Assembly: GCA_963715825.1 (NCBI GenBank)
Contig: CAVQSI010000004.1
Location: forward strand, 127,437 to 191,436
DNA: 64,000 nt
Source of the DNA: Sva-07 sp963715825
GTDB lineage: Bacteria; Actinomycetota; Acidimicrobiia; Acidimicrobiales; Ilumatobacteraceae
Reading direction: 5' to 3'
The notes beneath the pieces were generated by a model. It saw only the letters and a list, made by a program, of their open reading frames with translations, was not told the DNA's origin and ran no database searches. The position numbers and the translations under genes are program-made. Numbering within the stretch: the stretch's first letter is position 1; each line of letters begins with the position of its first letter. This document shows positions 39,601 to 48,009 of the stretch, piece after piece.

Positions 39601-42600
39601 ACCGAGTTGATGACGGTCTCGTTGCCGGCGGCGACCGGTTGGTCGACCGTGGCCTCCACGTCGAAGGAGGCGCTGCCGCCGCCACCCGCGATGCTGGCGT
39701 AGGTGATCGTGACCACCGACGCTGCTTCTGAGCACGCGACGCTCACGGTGCCGCTGACAAGCGTGCAGCCGGCGAACGACAGTCCGGCCGGCAGGGTGTC
39801 GGTCACCGTCACGTTGGTGACACCGATGTTGCCGACGTTGGTGACCGTCACCCGGTAGGTGGTGGTCTGGCCGGGCGCGAGCTGTGTTTCGCCGTCGTCT
39901 TTCGTGACGACGAGGTCCGGAGCGAGGCCGGTGATGGTGTCGTTGTCCTGGGCGGTGTTGTTGCCGGGCGTCGGGTCGGCGCCGTTGACGCCGTCGTCGG
40001 TCACGGTTGCCGTGTTGAGATAGCCGCCCGTTCCTGCTGCCGCCGGGGCGGTGATCGCAATGGTGATCTGACACGTGACCGAGTCGCCTGCGTCGCCGCT
40101 GGCGGCGATGGAGCCGGACACGTTGATGCGCTGGACGCCTGCGGACGGCGAGCCGCCGTCGGAACAGGCAGCGTCTCCTCCGACGCTCACGAGCGTGGTG
40201 CCGGTGGGAAGTGTGTCGTCGATGAAGACACCGGTCGCCGCGAAGCCACCGACGTTGGTGATCACGAGGTCGTAGGTTGTCTGGTCGCCCGGAGCGATGA
40301 CGGTGACACCGTCGTCCTTGGACAACTGCAGGTCCGGTCCGACCGTGTTGAGTTGAGCTGTGCTCGCAACGTCGGGCTCGTCGCGCTCGCCGGCCACGGT
40401 TCCTGGGAGGGTCGTGTTCTGTGTGACGGTCGCCGTGTTCTGGACGAGCGTGCCCACCGGAAGCGGGTTGTCGAGATCGACGGCGAAGCGGAAGCTGATG
40501 GTCGCACCCGGAGCGATGTCGCCGCCGGTGTAGGTGACGGTGCCACCACTGCGCGAGTAGGCGAAACCGGCGGGCGTCGTCCCCTCTGCCGCAGTCGCTT
40601 CGTCGAACTCCGACTGGAGGATGTCGTCGATGTTCACGTCGTGAGCGGTGCTCAGTCCGGTGTTCTCGACGACGAGCACAACGTCCACGGTGTCGCCTTG
40701 CGATGCAGAGGTGGGGTCGAAGGACTTCTGGATCGTCAGTCGAGGTTCGACCACAGGGGTCGCAACCACAGCGGAGTTCACCACGGGGCCGCCGTCGATC
40801 TGCACCGATCCGGTGTTGTTCAGGGTGGTCTGGCCGGGTGTGAAACCGACGTTTCCGGCGACGTCGAGCACGAGTGCGTCGATGCGCACGACGATCGTGT
40901 TGTCCGTGTCGTCAGCCGGATCGTCAGGGTTGACGGTGGTGGCGCCGAACGTGAAGACGACGTCGTCGCCGTCACCTGTGCCGCCGGTGATCGCCAACGC
41001 CCCGAGTGTGCCGTCGAAGTCGGCTGCGAGCCCGGGCGTCGGCACGGCTGCGCCGTTCGTCGTGAAGACCTCGCCTGATGCGGCGACGTACTGCAGGCCG
41101 GGCGGCAGCACGTCGGTGACGACGAATCCGTCGATGTCGCCTTCGGGCAGGTCGACGGTGATGTCGTATGTGAGGATCTCACCGATGGTGACGTTCGGGT
41201 CCGTCGTGGTTGTCTGGTCGGTTGCGACCAGCGCCTTGTCCAGGGACGGTGCGATCGGGGTCACGGTCGCCGTGTTCGACGTCGCGTAGTCGTTGACGCC
41301 GCCGGCGCCGGTGCGTTCCTCGCCGCCGCCGATCGCGGTGGTTGGAGATCCGGGCAGCCCGGAGTAGGTGATCGAGGCCGTGTTGTCGATCGGTGCGACC
41401 GGGTTGTACGACACCGAGACGATCACGTCGAAGGTGATGGTGGTGGTGCTGGCCTGAGGGAAGCTGGTCCAGGTGGCGTCGATGGTGCCGGACGATTCGG
41501 TGAGCGTCGTCGGGGCAGCGCCCGTGGACGCCAAGGTGCCTCCCACGTAGGTGAGACCGGCCGGGATCGTGTCGGTGAGCGCCACGTCGAAGGCGTCCGC
41601 GTTCGACACCGGTGCGGTGGTGCGGTGGTTGACGACAATGGTGTAGGTGAAGCGGTCGCCGGCATCGATCGTGGGAACACTCGCCGACTTCGCGACCTGC
41701 AGCGCCGGCTCCACGATATTCACCGGGACCCGAGCGGTTGCGGTGGTGCGGGCGGTGCCGGTTGCGCCCCTGGCGTAGCTGATTGCGGCGGAGTTGCGGC
41801 GGACCTGGCCGTCCTGGTTCGCGGCCACGTTGGTGACGACGGCCCAGTAGGTGAAGGTGATCTGGTCAGCTGCGTCGACGGTGTTGGCGCTGCCGGTGGC
41901 TCCCGAGTTGGTGATGTCGCCGAAGTTGAACGTCAACACGCGCCCGCCCACAGACACCGTCGGTGCAGCCTGCGCAGTGGCGGTGAGATCGGCACCGAGC
42001 ACGGCCGCGGTCGGCGGACGTGACATGACGAGCCCGGTGTCGAGGGTGTCGACGAGGCGAACGTCGCGCGAGGTGCCCTCGGGCACGGTTACCGTGACGG
42101 TGTATTCGACCTCTTCGCCGATCGCCACGTTCGCACCCGAGGTGGAGGCTTGGCTGGTGTCGGTACGAGTCTTGGCGACCGTCAGGGGCTTCGTCGCAAC
42201 GGATGCGGTGTCCACGAGGTCGGCGGCGGGGGTGACCGGGAGGAACGACGGGCCGCCCTCGGTGGCCGAGTAGTTGGTGATGTTGGCGGTGTTCGTCAAC
42301 GCCGTGCCCGGGGTGTTCGCGCCAGTGGTTGCCACCAGAGCGAGGTTGTAGGTGATGACCGCGACATTGGCACCCGACGTCGGATCCGCTGGTGCGAGCG
42401 ACCCGGTGGTCGTGTCGGCGAGCGTGATCGAACCGGTGCCGAGCGGCGATGCCGTGGGCGCACCGCTGAAGAACCCGGTGGTCGTGTTCGGGATCGCAGT
42501 GCCTGCGCCGTTGGTGACGCACAGATCGAGGCCGGCTGCCGGTACCTCGAATCCGGCTGGCACGACGTCGTTGATCGTCACATCGAAGGCGCCGTTCAGG

Positions 42601-45041
42601 CCGTTGCCGGTGTTCTCGACCACGATTGCGTAGCGGACGATGTCACGAGCATCGAGGCCGGTGGCGTTCGCGTCCGGCGCACCGTTGGCGAGGTTGTCCG
42701 AGGACACGGTTCCCGAGTAGTCGGGGCACGCTGCGGCCGTGGCGACCGGGTCGAACACGACGCCGGTCGGGTTGATCGGTGCGGACAGCGCCGATCCCGG
42801 GTTCGTGGAGCGAGCAACCACTCCTTTGACGATGTTCAGTTCCGGCTGTGTCAACTCGATCTGAACGATCGCCGGAGAGGTCGACTCGGTGTTGAAGCTG
42901 TTGTCCTCGGTGGATTGCACCTGGTTGGTGAGGAAGAGACCGTCGCGGAATGCTGCGTCGGAGATCTCGAGCGTGAAGATCAGTTCGATGACACGTGCCT
43001 GGTTGTCGGGGATCTCCTGAGTTCCGAAGTCCCAGGTGACGCTGTTGGCGGTCGTGTCGAACGAGGTGGTCGGGTCGACGAAACCCGGAGCCGAACTCAT
43101 GGTGTCGAGGGGGCCGTAGCACCACGAGTCGAGCGCTGGCGCGGTCGTGGCGGTACAGGCGGCTGCTTCTTGCGTGAGACCTGTGGCGACCAGCGTCGGC
43201 AGCGGAAGAAAGTCACCGATCCTGAGCGATTCGAAGTCCGACGACGGGACCGTCAGGGACAGGCGATAGCTGATCGTGTCGCCAGCGGCGAACTGGGCAG
43301 GATTACCGAGGCCACCGACGACACCGTTGCGTCCCCAGACCGACTTCTGGACCGAGATCGGCTCGACGTCGAGCCGGGTAGCGCTGTCATCGGACTCGAA
43401 CTGCGGCACCGCCTGAGGTGCCTGCGTGGCGTTGTCGAGCACTTCACCCGTCACGCTCACGTCGTTGGTCACGAAGTCGTTCGGGTTGAGCGGTCCGGTC
43501 CCGGAGAACGTGCACGTGTAGGCATCGTCGATCGTGGCGCGGAAGGTGATCTCGAAGGTGGTGGCACCGGTCGGGATCGCTGGCACGAGTCCGCCGGTGA
43601 GAATTCCGTTTCCCGATCCTGCGGCGTCTGCGTCGCTCACGGCGAAATCGATCGCCGTGGTCCCGTCCCCACAGGTCGTGCGAGCCGACTCGTCCACGGT
43701 GAAGAAGCCAGCAAGGCCAGGCGCCGTTGCCGCACCGCCCTCGGTGACGGTGAGTGTCGGAGTGAACGACGTGTCGAAGGTCTGGCCGTCACCGAGGACA
43801 TCATTGACGTCGATGTCGCCGAACGAGAAGTAGTCGCTCACCTGACCGCTGATCGTGTACTCCAGCACGTCGCCAGGCGTCGTCCCGGTCGCGCCGGCTT
43901 CGGTGACGGTGGAGACCGACTTCTGGATGGCGATCGATTTCGCCTCGATGCGAGCGTCGTCGTCGTTGTCCGGATCCACGACAGGCGTGTCGAGCACGAA
44001 CGGAGCATCGGCATCACGCGGGTCGAGCGGATCGACGGTGCCGGAGGCTTCGCCATCGTTCACCGTCTCGACGTCGTCACCGGTCGACGGGTCGAGGACC
44101 GGGTCACCGGCGAAGTCGAGGTCGGAGATGTAGTAGTCGAACGTCATCGATGCGTCGACCGCTGCGGACGTACCGACGGTCGGGCTGGCATCGGTGTACT
44201 CGAGCGTGTTGTCGGCCGGGTCAACCACAGCGCCGACCGTCGGCTGATCCGACAAGGTCGGAAGTGTCGACGTTGAGCTGAGGTAGACATAGCTGTCGGG
44301 CAGCCGATCGGTGATCGTGAGATCGTTCACCGTCTGGCCATCGGCGATGTTGACCTCGAGAACGTACTGACGCGGATAGTTCGGTCCGGTTGCCGTCTCC
44401 TCCTCCGGCGCGACGACACGCTTCGTGAATCGCACCACTTCGGGAACGAGGGTCGCGGAGTCGGTGGTGCCCACAATGGGGGTCGTGCCAGTCGGCGAAT
44501 CGCCGTACGCGAAGCCGCCCGTCGCGGTCACCCCAAGGCTGATGCCGACATCAGCGAGGCCGCTGACCGACGCATTGACGCTGACCGGCGCCACCGGCTG
44601 GCCGGGAGTGAACGACCCGAACGGCAGTTGCAACACGATGATCTGCGAACCGACCGGACATGCGACGCTCGCCCCCGTCAGAGGATGCGTTTGCGCGGTC
44701 CCGGTGCAGTCGAACACCGCAAGCGGTGCGAGGGGCGTGCCGAGGTAGGCCGCCGAACCGAAGCTCACTCCGTCGTCGCCATCCGCTCCGCCGGAATCGA
44801 ACACGAGATCGACGTACGGGCCGTAGCCGGTGTCGGTGGTATCGGTGTTGTCGAACGTCACCGTCAGGGCCACGTCCTCGCCGAGCAGCGGTGACGACGT
44901 CGCTGCGGTCACCGTCGAGGTCGGCACCGGTGGCGCCGCCTGCAGCGGCGACGACCCCGTTGCGACCAGAACCGAAGAGAACGCGAGCGCAGCTGCGGCA
45001 GCCCACAAAGTTCGGTCGCGAAGCCTCTGAGATGATCGTGG
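36603..45041 (-). CDS. giant LPXTG-anchored surface protein with DUF11-type repeats
   Basis: About 2812 residues. The N-terminus MPRSSQRLRDRTLWAAAAALAFSSVLVATG...LQA is a clear signal peptide. The body is about 17 repeated domains of 110-150 residues. The first eight are divergent; the last nine share a core (D--V-K-D---T---PG---TY-ITVTN-G---ATGV-VTDTLP) and Asp-rich linkers such as DDGTNGADPTPGNNT. The C-terminus DPLPSTGSEILRSLVIGLGLLLIGVFLTGIRRRPRTRGAG is a complete sortase signal: LPSTG, hydrophobic helix, basic tail. It should be covalently attached to the cell wall as a stalk or adhesin; the ligand is unknown and no sortase is in the window. ATG 45041 gives the signal peptide; a GTG at 45122 would add 27 residues before it. 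Confidence 0.88.
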   Translation of the reverse strand, partial: PRSSQRLRDRTLWAAAAALAFSSVLVATGSSPLQAAPPVPTSTVTAATSSPLLGEDVALTVTFDNTDTTDTGYGPYVDLVFDSGGADGDDGVSFGSAAYLGTPLAPLAVFDCTGTAQTHPLTGASVACPVGSQIIVLQLPFGSFTPGQPVAPVSVNASVSGLADVGISLGVTATGGFAYGDSPTGTTPIVGTTDSATLVPEVVRFTKRVVAPEEETATGPNYPRQYVLEVNIADGQTVNDLTITDRLPDSYVYLSSTSTLPTLSDQPTVGAVVDPADNTLEYTDASPTVGTSAAVDASMTFDYYISDLDFAGDPVLDPSTGDDVETVNDGEASGTVDPLDPRDADAPFVLDTPVVDPDNDDDARIEAKSIAIQKSVSTVTEAGATGTTPGDVLEYTISGQVSDYFSFGDIDVNDVLGDGQTFDTSFTPTLTVTEGGAATAPGLAGFFTVDESARTTCGDGTTAIDFAVSDADAAGSGNGILTGGLVPAIPTGATTFEITFRATIDDAYTCTFSGTGPLNPNDFVTNDVSVTGEVLDNATQAPQAVPQFESDDSATRLDVEPISVQKSVWGRNGVVGGLGNPAQFAAGDTISYRLSLTVPSSDFESLRIGDFLPLPTLVATGLTQEAAACTATTAPALDSWCYGPLDTMSSAPGFVDPTTSFDTTANSVTWDFGTQEIPDNQARVIELIFTLEISDAAFRDGLFLTNQVQSTEDNSFNTESTSPAIVQIELTQPELNIVKGVVARSTNPGSALSAPINPTGVVFDPVATAAACPDYSGTVSSDNLANGAPDANATGLDARDIVRYAIVVENTGNGLNGAFDVTINDVVPAGFEVPAAGLDLCVTNGAGTAIPNTTTGFFSGAPTASPLGTGSITLADTTTGSLAPADPTSGANVAVITYNLALVATTGANTPGTALTNTANITNYSATEGGPSFLPVTPAADLVDTASVATKPLTVAKTRTDTSQASTSGANVAIGEEVEYTVTVTVPEGTSRDVRLVDTLDTGLVMSRPPTAAVLGADLTATAQAAPTVSVGGRVLTFNFGDITNSGATGSANTVDAADQITFTYWAVVTNVAANQDGQVRRNSAAISYARGATGTARTTATARVPVNIVEPALQVAKSASVPTIDAGDRFTYTIVVNHRTTAPVSNADAFDVALTDTIPAGLTYVGGTLASTGAAPTTLTESSGTIDATWTSFPQASTTTITFDVIVSVSYNPVAPIDNTASITYSGLPGSPTTAIGGGEERTGAGGVNDYATSNTATVTPIAPSLDKALVATDQTTTTDPNVTIGEILTYDITVDLPEGDIDGFVVTDVLPPGLQYVAASGEVFTTNGAAVPTPGLAADFDGTLGALAITGGTGDGDDVVFTFGATTVNPDDPADDTDNTIVVRIDALVLDVAGNVGFTPGQTTLNNTGSVQIDGGPVVNSAVVATPVVEPRLTIQKSFDPTSASQGDTVDVVLVVENTGLSTAHDVNIDDILQSEFDEATAAEGTTPAGFAYSRSGGTVTYTGGDIAPGATISFRFAVDLDNPLPVGTLVQNTATVTQNTTLPGTVAGERDEPDVASTAQLNTVGPDLQLSKDDGVTVIAPGDQTTYDLVITNVGGFAATGVFIDDTLPTGTTLVSVGGDAACSDGGSPSAGVQRINVSGSIAASGDAGDSVTCQITIAITAPAAAGTGGYLNTATVTDDGVNGADPTPGNNTAQDNDTITGLAPDLVVTKDDGETQLAPGQTTTYRVTVTNVGNIGVTNVTVTDTLPAGLSFAGCTLVSGTVSVACSEAASVVTITYASIAGGGGSASFDVEATVDQPVAAGNETVINSVTVQDDGANGTDPTPGSNTDTDSDDIVATPDMVVAKSHTEPNVAPGGLVNYRLDVRNAGLQNASGVIVTDTVDAQMTIDCTSATPTPTSCDPGTGVITWGPGLADSAGSTPGEFVAGGTLVLTYQTTAGNPLLAGTTQFVNDVTVADDGASGADPTPANNIYQDTIPLVANAPDLNIVKDDGLTTVTPGQTYTYTLTVTNNGNIAATGVTIDDTLPVGIEFDACSDSCDSSALPAVTWTLPGSIEGAGGQATVTLTVRVTDPAASGLESITNVATVADDGTNGADPTPGNNTDDDTDTLDAAPILDVVKDDGETERDAGETFDYTITVSNTGDQAATGVTVTDTLPDALSAVSCPATPTPCTIDAGAGTVTWNVGDLNGGAPGALGSSVTLTLTVLVDDLPSGVDDFTNSVRAVDDGTNTGGVPVEDTDTDTDTVNAEPDLQVTKTDNETTVQPGDTLTYDIVITNVGTQAATGVSVTDTLPAGVTFVSCSASCDDTALPTLTWTSLVEDVAGSPADPMAFDAGGQATLTVVVTVDDPATSGLDTLTNSVTVADDGTNGADPTPGNNSGDDVDTLDAAPDLQITKTDGVESVTDGQSVTYQITFSNVGNQDALGVVITDTLAAETSFASCSNGCDSSAAPTISWNVGDLAPGDGGTYTITVDVADPVPAGTRTIVNNVTITDDGTNGPDSDPTNNDDTDTDTYGIDLAVTKTDGQTTAIPGEDLTYTITVTNNGPTTITEFTLDENLPDALDFVTFIPSAGDWDPTTGLWTGIGDFAESDTLTLTVSGTVSADATGSLVNSVRVTPPSDVPDTDPTNNDADDTDTLDPRSNLAITKTISQETVARGDNATFTISVTNRGPSTAVGIVVTDPLPSALTFVGAAGTDWTCTNASATATCELGVPLIVGGTASFELVANVVGAEGTSFTNTATVDLPGGLGVDSDPTDTAGAAIPQAPTPDTDPLPSTGSEILRSLVIGLGLLLIGVFLTGIRRRPRTRGAG

Positions 45042-45076
45042 CATGAAAGATGCGGTCCTAACCGTTTTGGCAACCT

Positions 45077-45109
45077 TCAAAGTGCGTTGAGAGGCGACGG
45101 CTACTTTGA
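45077..45109. promoter_or_regulatory. inverted repeat upstream of the surface-protein gene
   Basis: TCAAAGT (45077-45083) and ACTTTGA (45103-45109) form a perfect 7-base dyad with 19 bases between arms, 36-68 bases before the chosen start of the giant surface gene. It could be an operator for that gene. No regulator is linked, so this is positional inference. Confidence 0.3.
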
Positions 45110-45122
45110 GAATTGTCGACAC

Positions 45123-45620
45123 GAGGACGCTCGACCTTGAGCAGTAGTTTCAAGAAATCATCAAGCGCGCCCCGACGAACGAACGTCGGCCAGCATTCCC
45201 GATGGAGCTGAGAACGACCGGCCAGCCGCGTGCAAGCACTATGAGCATCCCAACCTGTGGGCCTGGGAGCCGCTGCGGGCCACGATCGAGACCGACGATG
45301 GCCTTCCGCAGGCAGCCAGATCGTTGCCCTTTTCATCGGAGACGACGGCGATCCCGTGATCGACGATTTCAATTGCCAACCTCGAGCAGAAGCCGGCGTC
45401 GACGAATAGCAACTCGTTCCCGGTAGGGGGCGACCGAAGAGCGTTTCATCGTCCACGGGTCACCGATCGAACAGGGTTTCAGCGATCAGAACAACGCTGG
45501 CGCTCTCGTCGCCGCACCGCTCTGTATCGGCACATATTTGATCGGGTAGGCGCGCGAGAATGTGCGTCGACTCAACGCAGTGCCGGATTTGCGCGGCCGA
45601 CGGTTGCGTAGCGTGTCGAC
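45123..45620. other. gap with coding-like remnants and repeat copy A
   Basis: No complete gene is seen. On the minus strand about 45300-45450 reads ELLFVDAGFCSRLAIEIVDH then GIAVVSDEKGNDLAACG. An overlapping plus-strand stretch reads CKHYEHPNLWAWEPLRATIE and then TDDGLPQAARSLPF; only one can be real. Both have coding-like third positions but no start, and the family is unknown. The 3' part holds repeat copy A and the promoter of the lipoprotein gene. Confidence 0.35.
45487..45565 (+). repeat. structured intergenic repeat, copy A
   Basis: CAGAACAACGC (45487) is followed 41 bases later by CGGCAC (45528) and 30 bases after that by GAATGTGC (45558). From CGGCAC through GAATGTGC it matches copy B at about 80% of positions with identical spacing. 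It lies upstream of the lipoprotein gene. Confidence 0.65.
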
Positions 45621-46334
45621 ATGAGCAGACTCATCGACGACAACCGCGTCGAGGCACTGCGGCGGTTCCTCGCCGGCCTGTCCCGAGGTGACGACGCTGA
45701 CCATCTGGCTGCTGGCGTCGCCGACCTCCACGTGCGGCCACGTCGCCGCACACGAGACGCTCTGGTTCTCGCCACAATCGCTGCACTAATGGCCGTGGCC
45801 TGCGGGTCGAGCGAAGGGACCACCGATGCGGGTCCCGATGCGAGAACGCCTGAACAGACCACCGCTGAACTCAACGTCACCGCGGACGACCTCGGAGAGT
45901 TCTGGGAACAAACCGACCGCGAACCGTTCGAGAGCTCTGAGCTTCTTCCGCAATGTCACCTGGACAACGAAGTGGACGCGACGGTCCAAACAGCGGAGTT
46001 CGAGAACTCGGCAGAGGAGCTCGGAGCACTCCAGCTCGTCGGGGTATTCGACTCGTCGGCCGACGCCTCAGCGCTCGTGGATCTGTGGCAAGACGAGCCC
46101 TTCACGTGTATCGATGACAACGTAGTTGCGACCGATCTGGACTACGAGCTCGGCGACGCTGACGAGGCTGTTCGCCTGATGATCGGCTTCAGCGATCTTC
46201 CGCAAACCAAGCGACAAGAAGTAGCTGTGGTTCGCTACGGCAGCACTGTGGTCGTCGTCGTGATATCGAGCCGCGCAGACTTCGCACCGAGTTCCGCCGA
46301 GGTGCTCCTGCAGCAACTGACGGGCCAAGGCTGA
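45621..46334 (+). CDS. putative lipoprotein with PknH-sensor-like domain
   Basis: A 237-residue protein from ATG 45621. Residues about 40-62 (RRRTRDALVLATIAALMAVACGSS) are a basic, hydrophobic, Ala-Cys lipobox, but 37 residues precede it. Starting at GTG 45732 would give a normal lipoprotein signal and a 200-residue protein. A TAGCGT box 7 bases before ATG 45621 suggests a leaderless message from there, which would leave an unusual long cytoplasmic N-tail. The exported part has two conserved Cys (LPQCHLDN, FTCIDDN) and ends with a strand pair like the extracellular sensor domain of mycobacterial PknH-type proteins. No partner is adjacent; function unknown. Confidence 0.6.
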   Translation: MSRLIDDNRVEALRRFLAGLSRGDDADHLAAGVADLHVRPRRRTRDALVLATIAALMAVACGSSEGTTDAGPDARTPEQTTAELNVTADDLGEFWEQTDREPFESSELLPQCHLDNEVDATVQTAEFENSAEELGALQLVGVFDSSADASALVDLWQDEPFTCIDDNVVATDLDYELGDADEAVRLMIGFSDLPQTKRQEVAVVRYGSTVVVVVISSRADFAPSSAEVLLQQLTGQG

Positions 46335-46427
46335 CCAGACGGTTCTGATCTTCAGAGGTTTGGGCTCGACCGACGTTGCGTGCGTGTGCCGGCGCTGCTG
46401 ACCGGTTTCAGATTGGCCGATGACGCT

Positions 46428-46506
46428 CAGAACAACACCGCGTCCAAAGGCCCTACCCCAGCGCGTGATCGGCACATCGGATCGATGGAACCCGATCAGA
46501 TCGTGC
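46428..46506 (+). repeat. structured intergenic repeat, copy D
   Basis: CAGAACAAC (46428), CGGCAC 42 bases later (46470) and GATCGTGC 29 bases after that (46499). Orientation is as in copy A. It lies between the ends of the lipoprotein and membrane-protein genes. Confidence 0.6.
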
Positions 46507-46571
46507 AGGCCGGTCGCTCGGGTGGAAGCGCTCACCCATTCGCCGACTGCGACCGAGCCTCCGTCGGGCGA

Positions 46572-46922
46572 CTAGGTAGGCAGCCAAGCGAGGATCGGCA
46601 CCGCGGCGATCAGTGCCAGCAATGCGACCAGAGGAGATGCGGCATATTTGAGGCGGCGGCGTGACAACACGAATGCGGCCACGACCGCGACGACTTCGAC
46701 AGTGACGAACACGATCATCGCGTACGGGAACCACCACTCGTCCGGCCCTCTTTCAGGCTGACCGAACAAGCTGGCGCCGGCAGCGACCGCCACTGCGGTA
46801 CTCAACGGCAGGAACAGCACTCCAGCAACGGCTGCGCAGGCAACCGACAGCAAGACTGCAGCCCACTTCGGCGGACGCACCGGGTGCGCCGGTTTCGGCG
46901 CATCCTGGTCCAGGTCGTCCAT
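46572..46922 (-). CDS. small three-helix membrane protein
   Basis: A 116-residue protein from ATG 46922: an acidic N-terminus (MDDLDQDAPKPAHP), then helices at KWAAVLLSVACAAVAGVLFL, YAMIVFVTVEVVAVVAAFVL and PLVALLALIAAVPILAWL, with a basic RRRLK between the second and third. No family is recognised. An upstream ATG at 46985 would add 21 residues unlike the rest. It stands alone between repeat copies D and B. Confidence 0.55.
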   Translation of the reverse strand: MDDLDQDAPKPAHPVRPPKWAAVLLSVACAAVAGVLFLPLSTAVAVAAGASLFGQPERGPDEWWFPYAMIVFVTVEVVAVVAAFVLSRRRLKYAASPLVALLALIAAVPILAWLPT

Positions 46923-47038
46923 ATCGTCAGTATCGCCACCCGAGCAAGTCACCTTTACCGCCCACACCCGCTCGGCGACGAGCATGCACTCTGGCTATCC
47001 GGTCCCGCCGGGCTGATAGCGGGCGGAGATCGCCGGGA

Positions 47039-47127
47039 CAGAACAACGCATATCAACGGCCGCCGCCGCCCAGTTGAACCGTCCGAGAACGGCACGTATC
47101 TGATCGTTTGGGTGCTCGTGAATGTGC
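47039..47127 (+). repeat. structured intergenic repeat, copy B
   Basis: CAGAACAACGCATATC (47039-47054), CGGCAC (47090) and GAATGTGC (47120), the last two 30 bases apart. CGCATATC is shared with copy E at nearly the same distance (42-43 bases) before CGGCAC. It lies between the divergent starts of the membrane protein and the methyltransferase. Confidence 0.65.
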
Positions 47128-47226
47128 AGTCGACGAGTGTCCTGGAGGACACGATCTCCACTGCCAAATCACGACGGTTGCAGCCTCGGTCCGCCTCGGT
47201 TGTTCCCTGCCCGGGAGGGTGGCAGA

Positions 47227-47868
47227 GTGGCGCAGATGTCCGACGAGGTCCGTGACTCCTACGACGCCATGGCCGACCTGTACGCGTCGCTCAATCTCGA
47301 CGCTCTCGACCACGACACCAACGCCCGAGACTGGCTCGCAGTGTTCGCCAAGCTGGCCGCTCCACGCCATGGGGTCGTCGCTGACCTCGGATGCGGTCCC
47401 GGCCACGTCGCTCATTATCTGTCCAGACTCGATCTGAACGTCATCGGCTACGACCTGTCCGAGGGCCAGATCGTCCAAGCCCGCCGTGCTTTCCCAGACT
47501 CCGAGTTCCACGTCGGCGACCTCGCAGCCCTCGATGTGACCGACTCCTCGATCGGTGGAATCGTCTCGCGGTACTCCATCGTTCACCTTGTTCCTTCTCT
47601 GCTCAGCGACGTGTTCGGCGAGTGGATGCGCGTCCTCGAGCCCGAAGCGCCGGTGCTCGTTTCGTTCTTCGGCTCACTGTCGGCCGACACCCACGGGAGG
47701 CCGTTCGATCACAAGGTCGCGACGGCCTACGAGCTGTTTCCTGGGACGATTGCGCAACAGCTGCAAGATGCCGGGTTCGTCGACATCGAGGTCGGTGTGT
47801 GCCCCACACCCGATGGTGTACGGCCGTTTGATCAGGCAACCGTTCTCGCCATCAAGCCCGGCATCTGA
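47227..47868 (+). CDS. SAM-dependent methyltransferase
   Basis: A 213-residue class I methyltransferase. DLGCGPGHVAHYL (motif I, about 55-67), the acidic end of strand 2 in IGYDLSEGQIVQAR, and HVGDLAALDVTDSSIGGIVSRYSIVHL are the SAM-binding set. GTG 47227 has a GGGAGGG ribosome site 7 bases upstream; ATG 47236 is the alternative. Substrate unknown. It is a single-gene module between repeat copies B and G. Confidence 0.85.
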   Translation: MAQMSDEVRDSYDAMADLYASLNLDALDHDTNARDWLAVFAKLAAPRHGVVADLGCGPGHVAHYLSRLDLNVIGYDLSEGQIVQARRAFPDSEFHVGDLAALDVTDSSIGGIVSRYSIVHLVPSLLSDVFGEWMRVLEPEAPVLVSFFGSLSADTHGRPFDHKVATAYELFPGTIAQQLQDAGFVDIEVGVCPTPDGVRPFDQATVLAIKPGI

Positions 47869-47912
47869 CTCCTTCAGCAGCCCAGGCGCACGCCCCTGTC
47901 ACCAGCTTCGAA

Positions 47913-47970
47913 CAGCAACCCAGACCATCGGCGATCGTCGGCGCTCATTCGGGTGCTCAGGATTGTGTGC
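47913..47970 (+). repeat. short variant of the intergenic repeat, copy G
   Basis: CAGCAACCC (47913), CGGCGC (47939) and GGGTGCTC (47951) then GATTGTGTGC (47961). GGGTGCTC and the G-A-T-T/A-T-G ending are shared with copy B, but internal spacings are shorter (26 and 22 bases). It lies between the convergent ends of the methyltransferase and the nuclease-like gene. Confidence 0.45.
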
Positions 47971-48009
47971 TTCTTGTGGTCCACCAGCGACATTCGGGCT
48001 GCAAGCGAG

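Noticed and set aside
36619..44000. CRISPR-like periodic repeats
   Set aside because: The periodicity is explained by repeated protein domains of 110-150 residues in one open frame; there are no uniform short repeats with unique spacers.
45488..45731. Minus-strand 81-codon frame before the lipoprotein gene
   Set aside because: It crosses repeat copy A and is antisense to the lipoprotein start; no ribosome site or family.
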